A stretch of 64,000 nucleotides of DNA from Saccharopolyspora spinosa NRRL 18395 (GTDB lineage Bacteria > Actinomycetota > Actinomycetes > Mycobacteriales > Pseudonocardiaceae): NCBI RefSeq assembly GCF_000194155.1, contig NZ_GL877878.1:2430189-2494188 (forward strand), written 5' to 3'. Both the position numbers and the translations under genes were made by a program. Positions 1-6,720 of this stretch are shown piece after piece (within the stretch, counting starts at the first letter, position 1; each line of letters opens with the position of its first letter). The notes under the pieces are model-generated. The model worked only from the letters and a program-made list of their open reading frames with translations. It had not been told where the DNA came from and searched no databases.

Positions 1-155
1 CGACGGGCCGCGAAGCCAGCGAGGCGCTAGCCGAGCGCGGTGTGCTGTGCAAGGAAATGCAGGACACGACGCTGCGTATCGCCCCACCGCTGGTGATCAC
101 CCGGGACGAGCTGGACACGGGCCTCGACGCGATCGAAGCGGTCCTCACCCGCTGA
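1..155 (+). CDS. rocD: Ornithine--oxo-acid aminotransferase, C-terminal fragment
   Basis: This is the last 50 or so codons of a gene that begins outside the window; the reading frame starts at base 3 and ends with TGA at 153-155. The fragment contains the stretch RGVLCKEMQDTTLRIAPPL followed by ITRDELDTGLDAIEAVL. In class-III PLP-dependent ornithine aminotransferases this is the C-terminal small domain, where the arginine of LRIAPPL lies near the substrate carboxylate. The enzyme moves the delta-amino group of ornithine to 2-oxoglutarate in arginine and proline metabolism. The PLP lysine is not in the window, so acetylornithine or another class-III aminotransferase cannot be fully excluded. 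Confidence 0.7.
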   Translation, partial: TGREASEALAERGVLCKEMQDTTLRIAPPLVITRDELDTGLDAIEAVLTR

Positions 156-177
156 TCCGCGAGCAACATCTCAGTAA

Positions 178-382
178 GGGGAGCGAACGGACCATTCGCG
201 CCATAGACAGGAGCGAACGGACCATTCGCACCCAACAGCCGCGTCGCCACCGTGGGAGCGAACGGACCACCCGCGCCATAGACAGGAGCGAACGGACCAT
301 TCGCACCAACAGCCGCGTCACCATCGCGGGAGTGAACGGACCGTCCGTGCCGTTGGCGGGAGCGAACGGTCCGTTCGCTCCC
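178..382. repeat. Array of six palindromic repeats in about 74-bp tandem units
   Basis: Six copies of a 19-base motif, consensus GAGCGAACGGACCATTCGC, start at 181, 211, 256, 286, 330 and 360. The spacing alternates between 30 and 44-45 bases, so the array reads as three tandem copies of a unit of about 74-75 bp, each carrying two motifs. Each motif is an imperfect palindrome. The last copy (358-382) is perfect apart from its centre, with 12-base arms around one base. The array fills the gap between the convergent ends of the aminotransferase and the zapE-like gene, so it may act as a bidirectional terminator or as a REP-like element. Confidence 0.85.
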
Positions 383-388
383 TCCCGA

Positions 389-1414
389 TCAGGACTTGGC
401 GAGGTCGCGGGAGAGCGCCGTCAGGCGGCTGATCGCGCGAAGGTACTTCTTCCGGTAGCCGCCGTGCAGCATCTCGTCGGTGAACAGCGCCGTCAGCGCT
501 TCGCCGGAGACCCGCACCGGGATGGCCCGGTCGTAGAGCCGGTCGGCGAGCGCCACCAGCCGCAGCGCCACGTCCTGGTCCGGCGCCTCGTGCACGCCGC
601 TGAGGTGCACTGCGGTGATCCCGTCGACCAGGCGGCCGTACTTCGAGGCGTGCAGCCCGGCCAGGTAGTCGCAGAGCCCGTCGAAGTCGTCGAGCGTCGA
701 ACCGTCGGTGGCCTCCGCGAGCCGGGTGAGTTCGTCCTCGCTCATCGGCGGCGGCGCGTCCGGCAACCCGCGGTGCCGGTAGTCCGGGCCGTCGACCCGC
801 ACCACGCCGAAGCGCGCGGACATCGCGTGGATCTCGCGCAGGAAGTCCGCCGCGGCGAACCTGCCCTCGCCCAGCTTGTCGGGCAGCGTGTTGGAGGTCG
901 CGGCGACGTGCACGCCCGCGTCGGTGAGCTTCGCGATCAGCTGGGTGACCAGCATCGTGTCACCCGGGTCGTCCAGCTCGAACTCGTCGATGGCCAGCAG
1001 CCGATGCTTCGAGAGCCGCTCGACGGTCTCGGCGAAGCCGAGCACCCCCACGAGGCTGGTGACCTCGACGAATGTGCCGTAGGACTTCTGCCCCTCGGTG
1101 GCGTGCCACAGCGACGCGAGCAGGTGCGTCTTGCCGACGCCGAACCCGCCGTCCAGGTAGAGCCCCCGCTTGACGTCGTCGTTCTTCTTCCGGCCGAACA
1201 CCCCGCGCAGCCAGGACCCGCCGCCGACGGCGGCGTTGATCCCGTCGGCGAAGGCCGAGCAGTCCCGAACCGCCTGCTCCTGGCTCGGCTCGTCCAGGTT
1301 CGGGATGTAGGTGTCGAAGCGCACCGCGTCGAACATGGGCGGTGGCGTCATCGCCTGGACCAGCTCGTCCGGGGTCATCTCGGGACGGCGGTCGACCAGA
1401 CGGGGAGAACTCAT
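389..1414 (-). CDS. zapE: AFG1/ZapE-family ATPase
   Basis: A 341-residue P-loop ATPase of the AFG1/LACE1/ZapE family. The Walker A loop GGFGVGKTH lies at residues 89-97 and Walker B AIDEFELDD at 141-149. Length and motif order match the family. In Escherichia coli ZapE associates with the division ring under stress; mitochondrial AFG1 helps degrade or extract membrane proteins. A role at the envelope or divisome is therefore a family-level inference. The ATG start is the only good one: a TATAAG -10 element sits eight bases upstream, which fits a leaderless transcript. It is divergent from the RibD-type reductase, the same pairing I recall in mycobacteria. Confidence 0.85.
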   Translation of the reverse strand: MSSPRLVDRRPEMTPDELVQAMTPPPMFDAVRFDTYIPNLDEPSQEQAVRDCSAFADGINAAVGGGSWLRGVFGRKKNDDVKRGLYLDGGFGVGKTHLLASLWHATEGQKSYGTFVEVTSLVGVLGFAETVERLSKHRLLAIDEFELDDPGDTMLVTQLIAKLTDAGVHVAATSNTLPDKLGEGRFAAADFLREIHAMSARFGVVRVDGPDYRHRGLPDAPPPMSEDELTRLAEATDGSTLDDFDGLCDYLAGLHASKYGRLVDGITAVHLSGVHEAPDQDVALRLVALADRLYDRAIPVRVSGEALTALFTDEMLHGGYRKKYLRAISRLTALSRDLAKS

Positions 1415-1422
1415 GCGCCGAC

Positions 1423-1428
1423 CTTATA
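1423..1428 (-). promoter_or_regulatory. -10 element of zapE, leaderless arrangement
   Basis: On the minus strand TATAAG is followed by eight bases and then the ATG of the zapE-like gene. With usual -10 to +1 spacing, transcription would begin at or next to the A of the ATG, and no Shine-Dalgarno sequence is visible. I could not identify a convincing -35. Confidence 0.45.
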
Positions 1429-1507
1429 ACCGAACACGGGTTTCCCGGCCGTGCGGTCCCGTGCTCCTGCTCACCCGCCAGACTGGCGCGCGTGGTGGGA
1501 TTGACCC

Positions 1508-2260
1508 GTGGTGGACAAGCTCTGGCCGGTCGACGGCGCGCAGCAGGTGGATGACCAACTGGGCGAGTTCTACTCCTACCCGGAGCAGCCGGAACGGCCC
1601 TGGGTGCGGGTGAACTTCGTCTCCAGCCTGGACGGTGCGGTGACCGTCCAGGGCAGCTCGCGCGGGCTGTCCGCGCCGATCGACCAGCGGGTCCTCGGGC
1701 TGATCCGGGACCTCTCCGACGTGGTGCTGGTCGGCGTCGGCACGGCGATGGCCGAGGGCTATCGCGGGGTCAAGCGCACCGAGGTGCGCGCCGAGCGGCG
1801 GCAGCGGCTCGGGTTGGCCGAGGTGCCACCGATCGCGCTGGTCACCGCGCGCGCGTCGTTGCCGCCCGACTCGCCGCTGCTCACCGACACCCTGGTGCCG
1901 CCGATCGTGCTCACCTGCGACGCCGCGCCGCAGGCGCGCCGCTCCGCGCTCGCCGACGCGGGCGCCGACGTCGTCGTCACCGGCGACGAGCGGGTGGACC
2001 TGCGGGCGGCGCTGGACGCGCTGGACGCGCGGGGGCTGCGCCGAATCGGCTGTGAAGGCGGCCCGACGCTGTTCGGCCACCTCGTCGACGAGGATCTCGT
2101 CGATGAGCTGTGCCTGACCCTGTCACCCCTGCTGGTCAGCGGCGACGCGGGCCGCATCGCGGCGGGTGGCGGCGTCGCCGTACCCCGGCAGATGCAGCTG
2201 CGGTCCGCACTGCACGCGGAATCGCTGCTCCTGCTCCGTTACGCGAGAATGCGGCCGTGA
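1508..2260 (+). CDS. RibD C-terminal domain (pyrimidine) reductase family protein
   Basis: A 250-residue protein consisting only of the reductase half of RibD. Family landmarks are VNFVSSLDGA at residues 35-44 and the NADPH-binding GCEGGPTLFG at 181-190. The deaminase half is absent. In the riboflavin pathway this domain reduces the ribosyl group of the aminopyrimidine intermediate. The stand-alone mycobacterial homologue (Rv2671) has also been reported to act as an alternative dihydrofolate reductase, so the substrate is not certain. The start is GTG at 1508 or the next GTG at 1511. Its stop overlaps the start of the ECF sigma gene in a GTGA, so it appears to be the first gene of the stress operon that follows. 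Confidence 0.85.
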   Translation: MVDKLWPVDGAQQVDDQLGEFYSYPEQPERPWVRVNFVSSLDGAVTVQGSSRGLSAPIDQRVLGLIRDLSDVVLVGVGTAMAEGYRGVKRTEVRAERRQRLGLAEVPPIALVTARASLPPDSPLLTDTLVPPIVLTCDAAPQARRSALADAGADVVVTGDERVDLRAALDALDARGLRRIGCEGGPTLFGHLVDEDLVDELCLTLSPLLVSGDAGRIAAGGGVAVPRQMQLRSALHAESLLLLRYARMRP

Positions 2261-2814
2261 CAGTTGGGACCGGTTCGGACGAGGCCCTCGTGGCTGCCGC
2301 CCAACGCGGCGACGCGACGGCGTTCGACGCACTGGTCCGCCGCCACACCACCAAGATGTACCGGGTCGCGTACCGGATCCTCGGGGATTCCGCCGAAGCC
2401 GAGGACGCCGTCCAGGAGGCGTGGGTGTCTGTATGGCGGTCGCTGGACCGGTTCCGCGGCGAGTCGGCACCGACCACCTGGCTGTACCGGGTGGTCACCA
2501 ACGCGGCCCTCGCCAGCCTGCGTCGCCGCAGGCCCACCGTCCCATTGGAGCCGACCGACGACTGGATCTCCGACAGCGCGGCCCTCGGTCCCGAGGGCCA
2601 TGCGCTCCGCACCGAGGAGGTGGCCCGCGTGCACCGCGCGATCGCGACGCTCGAACCTTCGCAGCGCATCCCGCTGGTGCTCCGCGAGCTGGAGGGCATG
2701 CGCTACGAGGAGATCGCCGAGATGCTCGACGTGCCGGTGACCGCCCTCCGGTCCCGGCTGCACCGGGCTCGGGTGACGCTGCTCGCGAGACTGAAGGAGA
2801 TGCGCTATGGCTGA
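2257..2814 (+). CDS. ECF-type RNA polymerase sigma factor
   Basis: A 185-residue sigma-70 family protein with region 2 (about residues 20-90, including the WLYRVVTNAALASLRRR stretch) and region 4 (about 126-178, with the helix-turn-helix MRYEEIAEMLDVPVTALRSR) joined by a short linker. Regions 1 and 3 are missing, as in ECF sigma factors. I chose the GTG at 2257 because it overlaps the preceding stop in a GTGA and leaves a normal ECF N-terminus; a start 147 bases further up would add a low-complexity tail. The next gene overlaps it by eight bases and encodes a zinc-finger protein, the usual place for the cognate anti-sigma factor. It probably controls the downstream Asp23 operon. Confidence 0.92.
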   Translation: MTVGTGSDEALVAAAQRGDATAFDALVRRHTTKMYRVAYRILGDSAEAEDAVQEAWVSVWRSLDRFRGESAPTTWLYRVVTNAALASLRRRRPTVPLEPTDDWISDSAALGPEGHALRTEEVARVHRAIATLEPSQRIPLVLRELEGMRYEEIAEMLDVPVTALRSRLHRARVTLLARLKEMRYG

Positions 2815-3373
2815 CCGCTCCTTCGACCCAGACCGGGTCCTGCCCTGCGGCCGCACCGACGGCATGCTGCTGGACTTCCTCGCCGACAGCGCGCCGGTGG
2901 AGCTCTCCGAGCACATCCCGACCTGCCGGTTCTGCCAGGCCGAACTCGCCGAGCTGGACTCCGACTGGGCGCAGGTGCGGCGCACCGCGAGCCTGCCGAT
3001 CGAGCCGCCACACGGGCTGGTCGAGCGCACGCTGACGGCGGTGCGCGGGGTGCGCGGCGGCCACGGCGCGGCGCCGGTGGAGCTCGACCAGGAGGGCGGC
3101 AAGCTGCGGATCGCCCAGCAGGCGGTGGTGTTGCTGACGCGGCGGTTGTGCCTGGAACTCCTCGCCGAGCGCCCCGGGGTGCACCTGCGTGGCTGCGTCG
3201 GCGACGTCGACGAGGTGCGGGTGGATCTGACGATCCGCTATCCGCTGCCCGCCCCGGAACTGGTCGAGGCGATCCACCGGGAGCTGACCGCCGCGCTGCA
3301 GGCGGCGCTCGGCGCGGGCACCCCGGCCGTGTGGGTTCGCGTGGTCGACGTCGCGCCGCCCGCAATCGGGTGA
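2807..3373 (+). CDS. Zinc-finger anti-sigma-like domain fused to an Asp23-like domain
   Basis: A 188-residue protein. Its N-terminal third carries the H-x3-C-x2-C signature of ZAS anti-sigma factors (H36, C40, C43), with C14 as a possible fourth ligand. From about residue 93 onward the pattern LRIAQQAVVLLTRRLCLELL, then VRVDLTIRYPLPAPELVEAI and VWVRVVDV, resembles the Asp23/Gls24 fold. There is no transmembrane segment, so it would be a soluble anti-sigma. Its eight-base overlap with the ECF gene argues that it holds that sigma factor. The fusion suggests that Asp23-type assembly at the envelope could be coupled to sigma release. The zinc finger is clear; the Asp23 assignment rests on pattern and on the neighbouring genes. 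Confidence 0.75.
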   Translation: MADRSFDPDRVLPCGRTDGMLLDFLADSAPVELSEHIPTCRFCQAELAELDSDWAQVRRTASLPIEPPHGLVERTLTAVRGVRGGHGAAPVELDQEGGKLRIAQQAVVLLTRRLCLELLAERPGVHLRGCVGDVDEVRVDLTIRYPLPAPELVEAIHRELTAALQAALGAGTPAVWVRVVDVAPPAIG

Positions 3374-3492
3374 CCACAATGGGTGATATGGCGCACAACC
3401 GCGGAAGATCAAGCCGGGAACGCGCATCGAACTTCGTATCGAGCCCCGCCGAGCCGCCCGGCATCGGCGGAACCGTGAAGGAGCTGGATTTC

Positions 3493-4005
3493 ATGGCCCA
3501 GAACAGCGGAACCCCGCAGGACACACAGGCCACCGAGCGGAGCACCGATACCCGGCGCATCCCGGAGACCCGGGCCAGCAACGCCCCCGCCCGCCTGGCC
3601 GACGAGACCTCCCAGGGCAAGACCACCATCGCCGCGTCCGTGGTGCAGAAGATCGCCGGCATCGCGGCTCGCGAGATCTCCGGCGTCTACGCGATGGGCG
3701 GCGGGGTCTCCCGGGCCTTCGGCGCCATCCGGGACCGGATCCCGGGCGGTAGCGGGACTTCCTCCACTTCCGGGGTGCAGGTGGAGGTCGGCGAGAAGCA
3801 GGCCGCGGTCGACCTGGACATCATCGTGGAGTACGGCGCGTCCATCGTGGACCTCGCGCGGGCGGTGCGCCGCAACGTGATCACCGCGGTGGAGCGGATG
3901 ACCGGGCTGGACGTCATCGAGGTCAACATCGCGGTCAATGACATCCACCTGCCCGACGAGGACGGCGAGGAGGCCGGTCAGCAGGCCACCTCCCGCGTCG
4001 AATGA
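3493..4005 (+). CDS. Asp23/Gls24 family envelope stress response protein
   Basis: A 170-residue soluble protein. After an acidic, low-complexity N-terminus (about 40 residues), residues 42-152 form a typical Asp23 domain: GKTTIAASVVQKIAGIAARE, the short GVYAMGGGVSRAFGAI segment, then VDLDIIVEYGASIVDLARAV and the LDVIEVNIAVNDIHLP ending. In Firmicutes, Asp23 is an abundant protein held at the membrane by AmaP, and its loss triggers a cell-wall stress response. The ATG at 3493 has AAGGAG nine bases upstream; an upstream in-frame extension lacks such a site. It is the best conserved of the Asp23-type proteins in this operon. Confidence 0.9.
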   Translation: MAQNSGTPQDTQATERSTDTRRIPETRASNAPARLADETSQGKTTIAASVVQKIAGIAAREISGVYAMGGGVSRAFGAIRDRIPGGSGTSSTSGVQVEVGEKQAAVDLDIIVEYGASIVDLARAVRRNVITAVERMTGLDVIEVNIAVNDIHLPDEDGEEAGQQATSRVE

Positions 4006-4092
4006 CCGCCGCCGGGTAGATGATGTCCGGCGCGGCGCCCGCGATCCCGGACGCCGCCAGACCACCCACTTACCGTGGAGGACGACTGCGAC

Positions 4093-4395
4093 ATGTCGGA
4101 GCAGGTTTCCGCTGGTGAACTGGCCGAGCGGGTGCTCGCCCACCCCTCGGTGGTGCGGCTGCACGGCGGGCAGTTCGGCGAGATCGCGTCGTACCTGCCC
4201 GGCAGCAAGGTCGTCGGGGTCCGGTTGCCCCCAGTGGGTGCCGCGGAGATCGGTGTGGTGCTGCGCCTGGAGAGGCCGCTGCCGGAGATTCTCGACGAGA
4301 TCCGCAGCGCGCTGGCCGATCTGCTCGACGAGGTCCCGGTGGACATCACCGTCGCCGACGTGATCACCACCGACGAACCGGCGGGAAGCGCATGA
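4093..4395 (+). CDS. Short Asp23-like protein
   Basis: A 100-residue protein with no signal peptide or membrane segment. The central pattern GEIASYLPGSKVVGVRLPPV followed by IGVVLRLERPLPEILDEIR and VDITVADV matches the strand-helix-strand part of Asp23/Gls24 proteins, but the N-terminal helix is short. The ATG at 4093 has GGAGG eleven bases upstream and starts with MSEQVS; an in-frame upstream GTG would swallow that ribosome-binding site. Its stop overlaps the next start in ATGA. The function is unknown. The context suggests that it co-assembles with the other Asp23-type proteins of the operon. Confidence 0.7.
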   Translation: MSEQVSAGELAERVLAHPSVVRLHGGQFGEIASYLPGSKVVGVRLPPVGAAEIGVVLRLERPLPEILDEIRSALADLLDEVPVDITVADVITTDEPAGSA

Positions 4396-4646
4396 TGGGG
4401 GCTGTGCAGCGCGATCCGGCCACCGCGCGGGCAGCAATCCGCGCGTTTGTCCGAGCCAACCACCCGGACGTCGGGGGTGACCCGGAGCTCTTCGCCGCCG
4501 GGCTGGCCGAGCTCCGGGGCCGCCGGCCGTGCGACCGCTACGACGCGCCGGTGGTCGTGGTGCACCGGCCGCGCGGGATTCGGGGGCTGGTGCACCGGAT
4601 CCGCGCGCGGTGGATGCGCCGGAAGCGGCCCCCGCGAGTCCGGTGA
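4392..4646 (+). CDS. Mini J-domain-like protein
   Basis: An 84-residue basic protein. The segment FVRANHPDVGGDPELFAAGL carries the HPD tripeptide (residues 24-26) and the helix boundaries of a J domain, but helix I is shortened and no zinc-finger or substrate domain follows. The C-terminus is strongly basic (RARWMRRKRPPRVR). J domains stimulate Hsp70 ATPase, so a local DnaK adaptor is possible, but the truncated form may have another role. The start codon overlaps the preceding stop (ATGA), which makes co-expression with the Asp23 genes very likely. Confidence 0.65.
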   Translation: MMGAVQRDPATARAAIRAFVRANHPDVGGDPELFAAGLAELRGRRPCDRYDAPVVVVHRPRGIRGLVHRIRARWMRRKRPPRVR

Positions 4647-4682
4647 GTTTCCAAGTCAGTTCCTCAGCAGGAGGTTCCATCC

Positions 4683-4868
4683 ATGAATGCGACGCAGACC
4701 GGCTTGCTCGCCGGCCTCATCCTCGGCACCGCCGGCGTGGTCGGCGGCTTCACCGGGTTCCTGATCGCGCTGGTGGTCGGCGCCATCGGCCTGGTGATCG
4801 GCCGGGTCCTGGACGGGGAGCTGGAGATCGGCGACATCCTGGGCCGGGGCCGGGGTCGGGACCGATGA
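4683..4868 (+). CDS. DUF2273-like small membrane protein
   Basis: A 61-residue peptide. Almost the whole of residues 6-42 is hydrophobic and glycine-rich (GLLAGLILGTAGVVGGFTGF, then LIALVVGAIGLVIGRVL), giving a membrane hairpin and a short charged tail. In Gram-positive bacteria a DUF2273 hairpin protein commonly sits beside Asp23 and AmaP, which is the same neighbourhood as here. AGGAGG ends eight bases before the ATG, a strong ribosome-binding site. Its stop overlaps the next gene in ATGA. The probable role is membrane tethering of the Asp23 network. Confidence 0.75.
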   Translation: MNATQTGLLAGLILGTAGVVGGFTGFLIALVVGAIGLVIGRVLDGELEIGDILGRGRGRDR

Positions 4869-5260
4869 CGGCCACCCCCGAGCAGGCCGCGGCCGAGGAC
4901 ACCGGCTGCGGCGGGGATCCCGCCGATCGGGGCCGGCTGCACATCGGCCGCACCGTGGTGCGCAAGATCGCCGAACACGCCGCCGACCAGGATCCCGGTA
5001 GCGCCCGGACGCGCCGCCGGCTCGCCGGTGTCGGGCTGGGCCAGCACGGCGCCACGGCGCAGGTGTCCGGCCCGGACGACGCCCTGCGGATCCGGTTGGA
5101 GGTCGCGCTGCGCTATCCCGCGCCGGTGCGCGGGACCGTGGCGTCGATGCGGAAGCGGGTGCGATCGGAGTTGGAGCGCATCACCGGTTTCCGGGTCCGC
5201 ACCGTCGACGTGACCGTGTCCGCCCTCGTTCCCGCGGACGTAACGCCGCGGGTGGAGTGA
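4865..5260 (+). CDS. Asp23/Gls24 family protein
   Basis: A 131-residue soluble protein. The start is the ATG overlapping the preceding stop; no other start gives a sensible N-terminus. From residue 25 it shows the Asp23 pattern: LHIGRTVVRKIAEHAADQ, a charged loop, then LRIRLEVALRYPAPVRGTVA and FRVRTVDVTVSALVP. The GxxxR loop seen in the 170-residue paralogue is shorter here. With the fusion protein and the two upstream genes this makes four proteins with an Asp23-type fold in one operon, which suggests a hetero-oligomer rather than simple redundancy. Confidence 0.8.
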   Translation: MTATPEQAAAEDTGCGGDPADRGRLHIGRTVVRKIAEHAADQDPGSARTRRRLAGVGLGQHGATAQVSGPDDALRIRLEVALRYPAPVRGTVASMRKRVRSELERITGFRVRTVDVTVSALVPADVTPRVE

Positions 5261-5263
5261 GCC

Positions 5264-5800
5264 ATGCGCCTGTTGGTACGCCTGATCACCACGCTGCTCG
5301 GCCTGGCCGTCGCGGCCGCCGGGGCGCTGCTCGCGATCGAAGCGGTGTGGTTCCTGCTGCGGCCCGGCACCGGCGGTCTCGTCGTCCCCTGGCAGCGGGT
5401 CCACTTCGGACTGAGCTCGCTGTCCTGGCAGGACCCGCCGGTGCTCGCCACCGCGGCGGTGGTCGCAGTGGTGGGCCTGTTGCTGGTGCTCGTCGCGATC
5501 AACGCCGGGAGCAAGGACCTCCGGCTGCACGACCCCGCGCCGGAGGTCACCGTGACCACGGACCGGCGCTCGCTGGCCCGGCTGGTCGGGCACCAGGTGC
5601 GCGACCAGGACGGGGTCGCGGGTGCGTCGGTCACCGCCGGGGCGAAGCGGGTCCAGGTGAAGGCGACCGCGCAGTTCCGGGAATCCGGCGACCTGCGGGG
5701 CCTGCTGACCGAGACCGCCGAACACGCCGTGCAGGACCTGCCGCTGCGCACCACCCCGAAGGTGCTGGTGTCGGTGGCAACACCGAAGGAGCGGCGATGA
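5264..5800 (+). CDS. DUF6286 membrane protein
   Basis: A 178-residue protein with two N-terminal transmembrane helices (about residues 5-30 and 60-86) and a soluble C-terminal domain of about 90 residues containing VTVTTDRRSLARLVGHQVR and VQVKATAQFRE. This topology, and the position between Asp23 and AmaP-like genes, match actinobacterial DUF6286 proteins. Three bases separate it from the preceding gene and its stop overlaps the next start in ATGA. Its C-terminal domain probably faces the cytoplasm, where it could meet the Asp23 proteins. Confidence 0.75.
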   Translation: MRLLVRLITTLLGLAVAAAGALLAIEAVWFLLRPGTGGLVVPWQRVHFGLSSLSWQDPPVLATAAVVAVVGLLLVLVAINAGSKDLRLHDPAPEVTVTTDRRSLARLVGHQVRDQDGVAGASVTAGAKRVQVKATAQFRESGDLRGLLTETAEHAVQDLPLRTTPKVLVSVATPKERR

Positions 5801-6408
5801 CCGAGACCAAGCGGGAGATCAAGCCGAGCACAACACCGGTCGCTCGCGGGCTGGCCTTCGAGCGCGTTGCAACAGCGGCCCTCGGCTCGTTCGCGCTGGT
5901 AGTCGGCGTCCTCGCGCTCCTGGTCGGCATTGGTTGGCTGGGCTCCTTCCGAGCGCAGCGCCCGCTAGCCGACCCGATCCTGGTGCAGTGGCTGAGGGAC
6001 CACGGGCAGCTGGTGATAGCAGTCGCGATCGTGCTCGGCATCGTGCTGTTCGTGCTCGGCCTGTGGTGGGTGGTGCGGGCGCTGCGCCCCGAAGCGCGAC
6101 CGGACCTGCGGCTGGAGCGCGGCGACGGCGACCTGACGGTGACGAGCGCGGCGCTCACCGAAGCCGTGCGAGCCGACGCCGAGCGGGTCACCGGCGTCAA
6201 GCGGGCTCGGGTGCGGATGTCGGGCAGCTTGCAGCGCCCGGCGCTTCGGCTGACGCTGTCGTTGCAGGAAGGCACCAACGTGCGCCACGTTTGGGAAGAA
6301 CTCGACGAGAAGGTGCTTTCGCGCGCCCGGGAGTCGCTGGGCATGGATACCCTGCCGACGGCGATCCGCCTGCAGCTGGATCGCGCGCCCCGCCAACGCG
6401 TCCACTGA
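5797..6408 (+). CDS. amaP: AmaP-like alkaline shock membrane anchor
   Basis: A 203-residue protein with two transmembrane helices (about residues 28-49 and 70-95) and a cytoplasmic C-terminal domain: VTSAALTEAVRADAERVTGV, VRMSGSLQRPALRLTLSLQE, then LDEKVLSRARESLGM. This is the arrangement of AmaP, which recruits Asp23 to the membrane. It is the last gene of the operon that begins with the RibD-type reductase, and overlaps DUF6286 in ATGA. The symbol is used by analogy; direct equivalence with staphylococcal AmaP is inferred from topology and neighbourhood. Confidence 0.75.
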   Translation: MTETKREIKPSTTPVARGLAFERVATAALGSFALVVGVLALLVGIGWLGSFRAQRPLADPILVQWLRDHGQLVIAVAIVLGIVLFVLGLWWVVRALRPEARPDLRLERGDGDLTVTSAALTEAVRADAERVTGVKRARVRMSGSLQRPALRLTLSLQEGTNVRHVWEELDEKVLSRARESLGMDTLPTAIRLQLDRAPRQRVH

Positions 6409-6720
6409 CCGCTCCGGCGGCGCGGATCTGCCGCGGCATCGTGTTGCTGCGCTGCGCGCCCCGCATCCAGCACGCCATCCGCATTGGGCGACCTCGTGCT
6501 CAATCGCGCCTCGCCGAAGCACGCACCTTCGACCCGGCTAATTGAGCGCCATCCTCCAGGACGATCAAGCGGACCCAGTTGCTGGGCGCACCCAGTTTGA
6601 AGTTCTCGTCGAGTGCGCCGCGCTTTCAGCTTCCGCGGCGGGCATACTGCGCAATCGGCAACGCTGGAACGTCGCAGCAGCCCGTTCCGCGAAAAAGCTC
6701 TGAGCTCTGAGGAGGACTCG
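6409..6720. other. Gap between the stress operon and the ligase gene
   Basis: No convincing gene. The stretch holds a run of G/C-rich sequence, then the leader of the ligase gene. AGGAGG at 6710-6715 is the ligase ribosome-binding site. I could not identify a clear hairpin terminator for the operon. Confidence 0.4.

Noticed and set aside
178..382. The regular repeats as a CRISPR array
   Set aside because: The motifs are 19 bases, palindromic, with two alternating spacings and near-identical spacers; there is no unique spacer content and no cas gene nearby.
47..1429. Long plus-strand frame antisense to zapE
   Set aside because: It is a high-GC shadow frame, rich in Arg, Pro and Val, on the strand opposite a clear ATPase.
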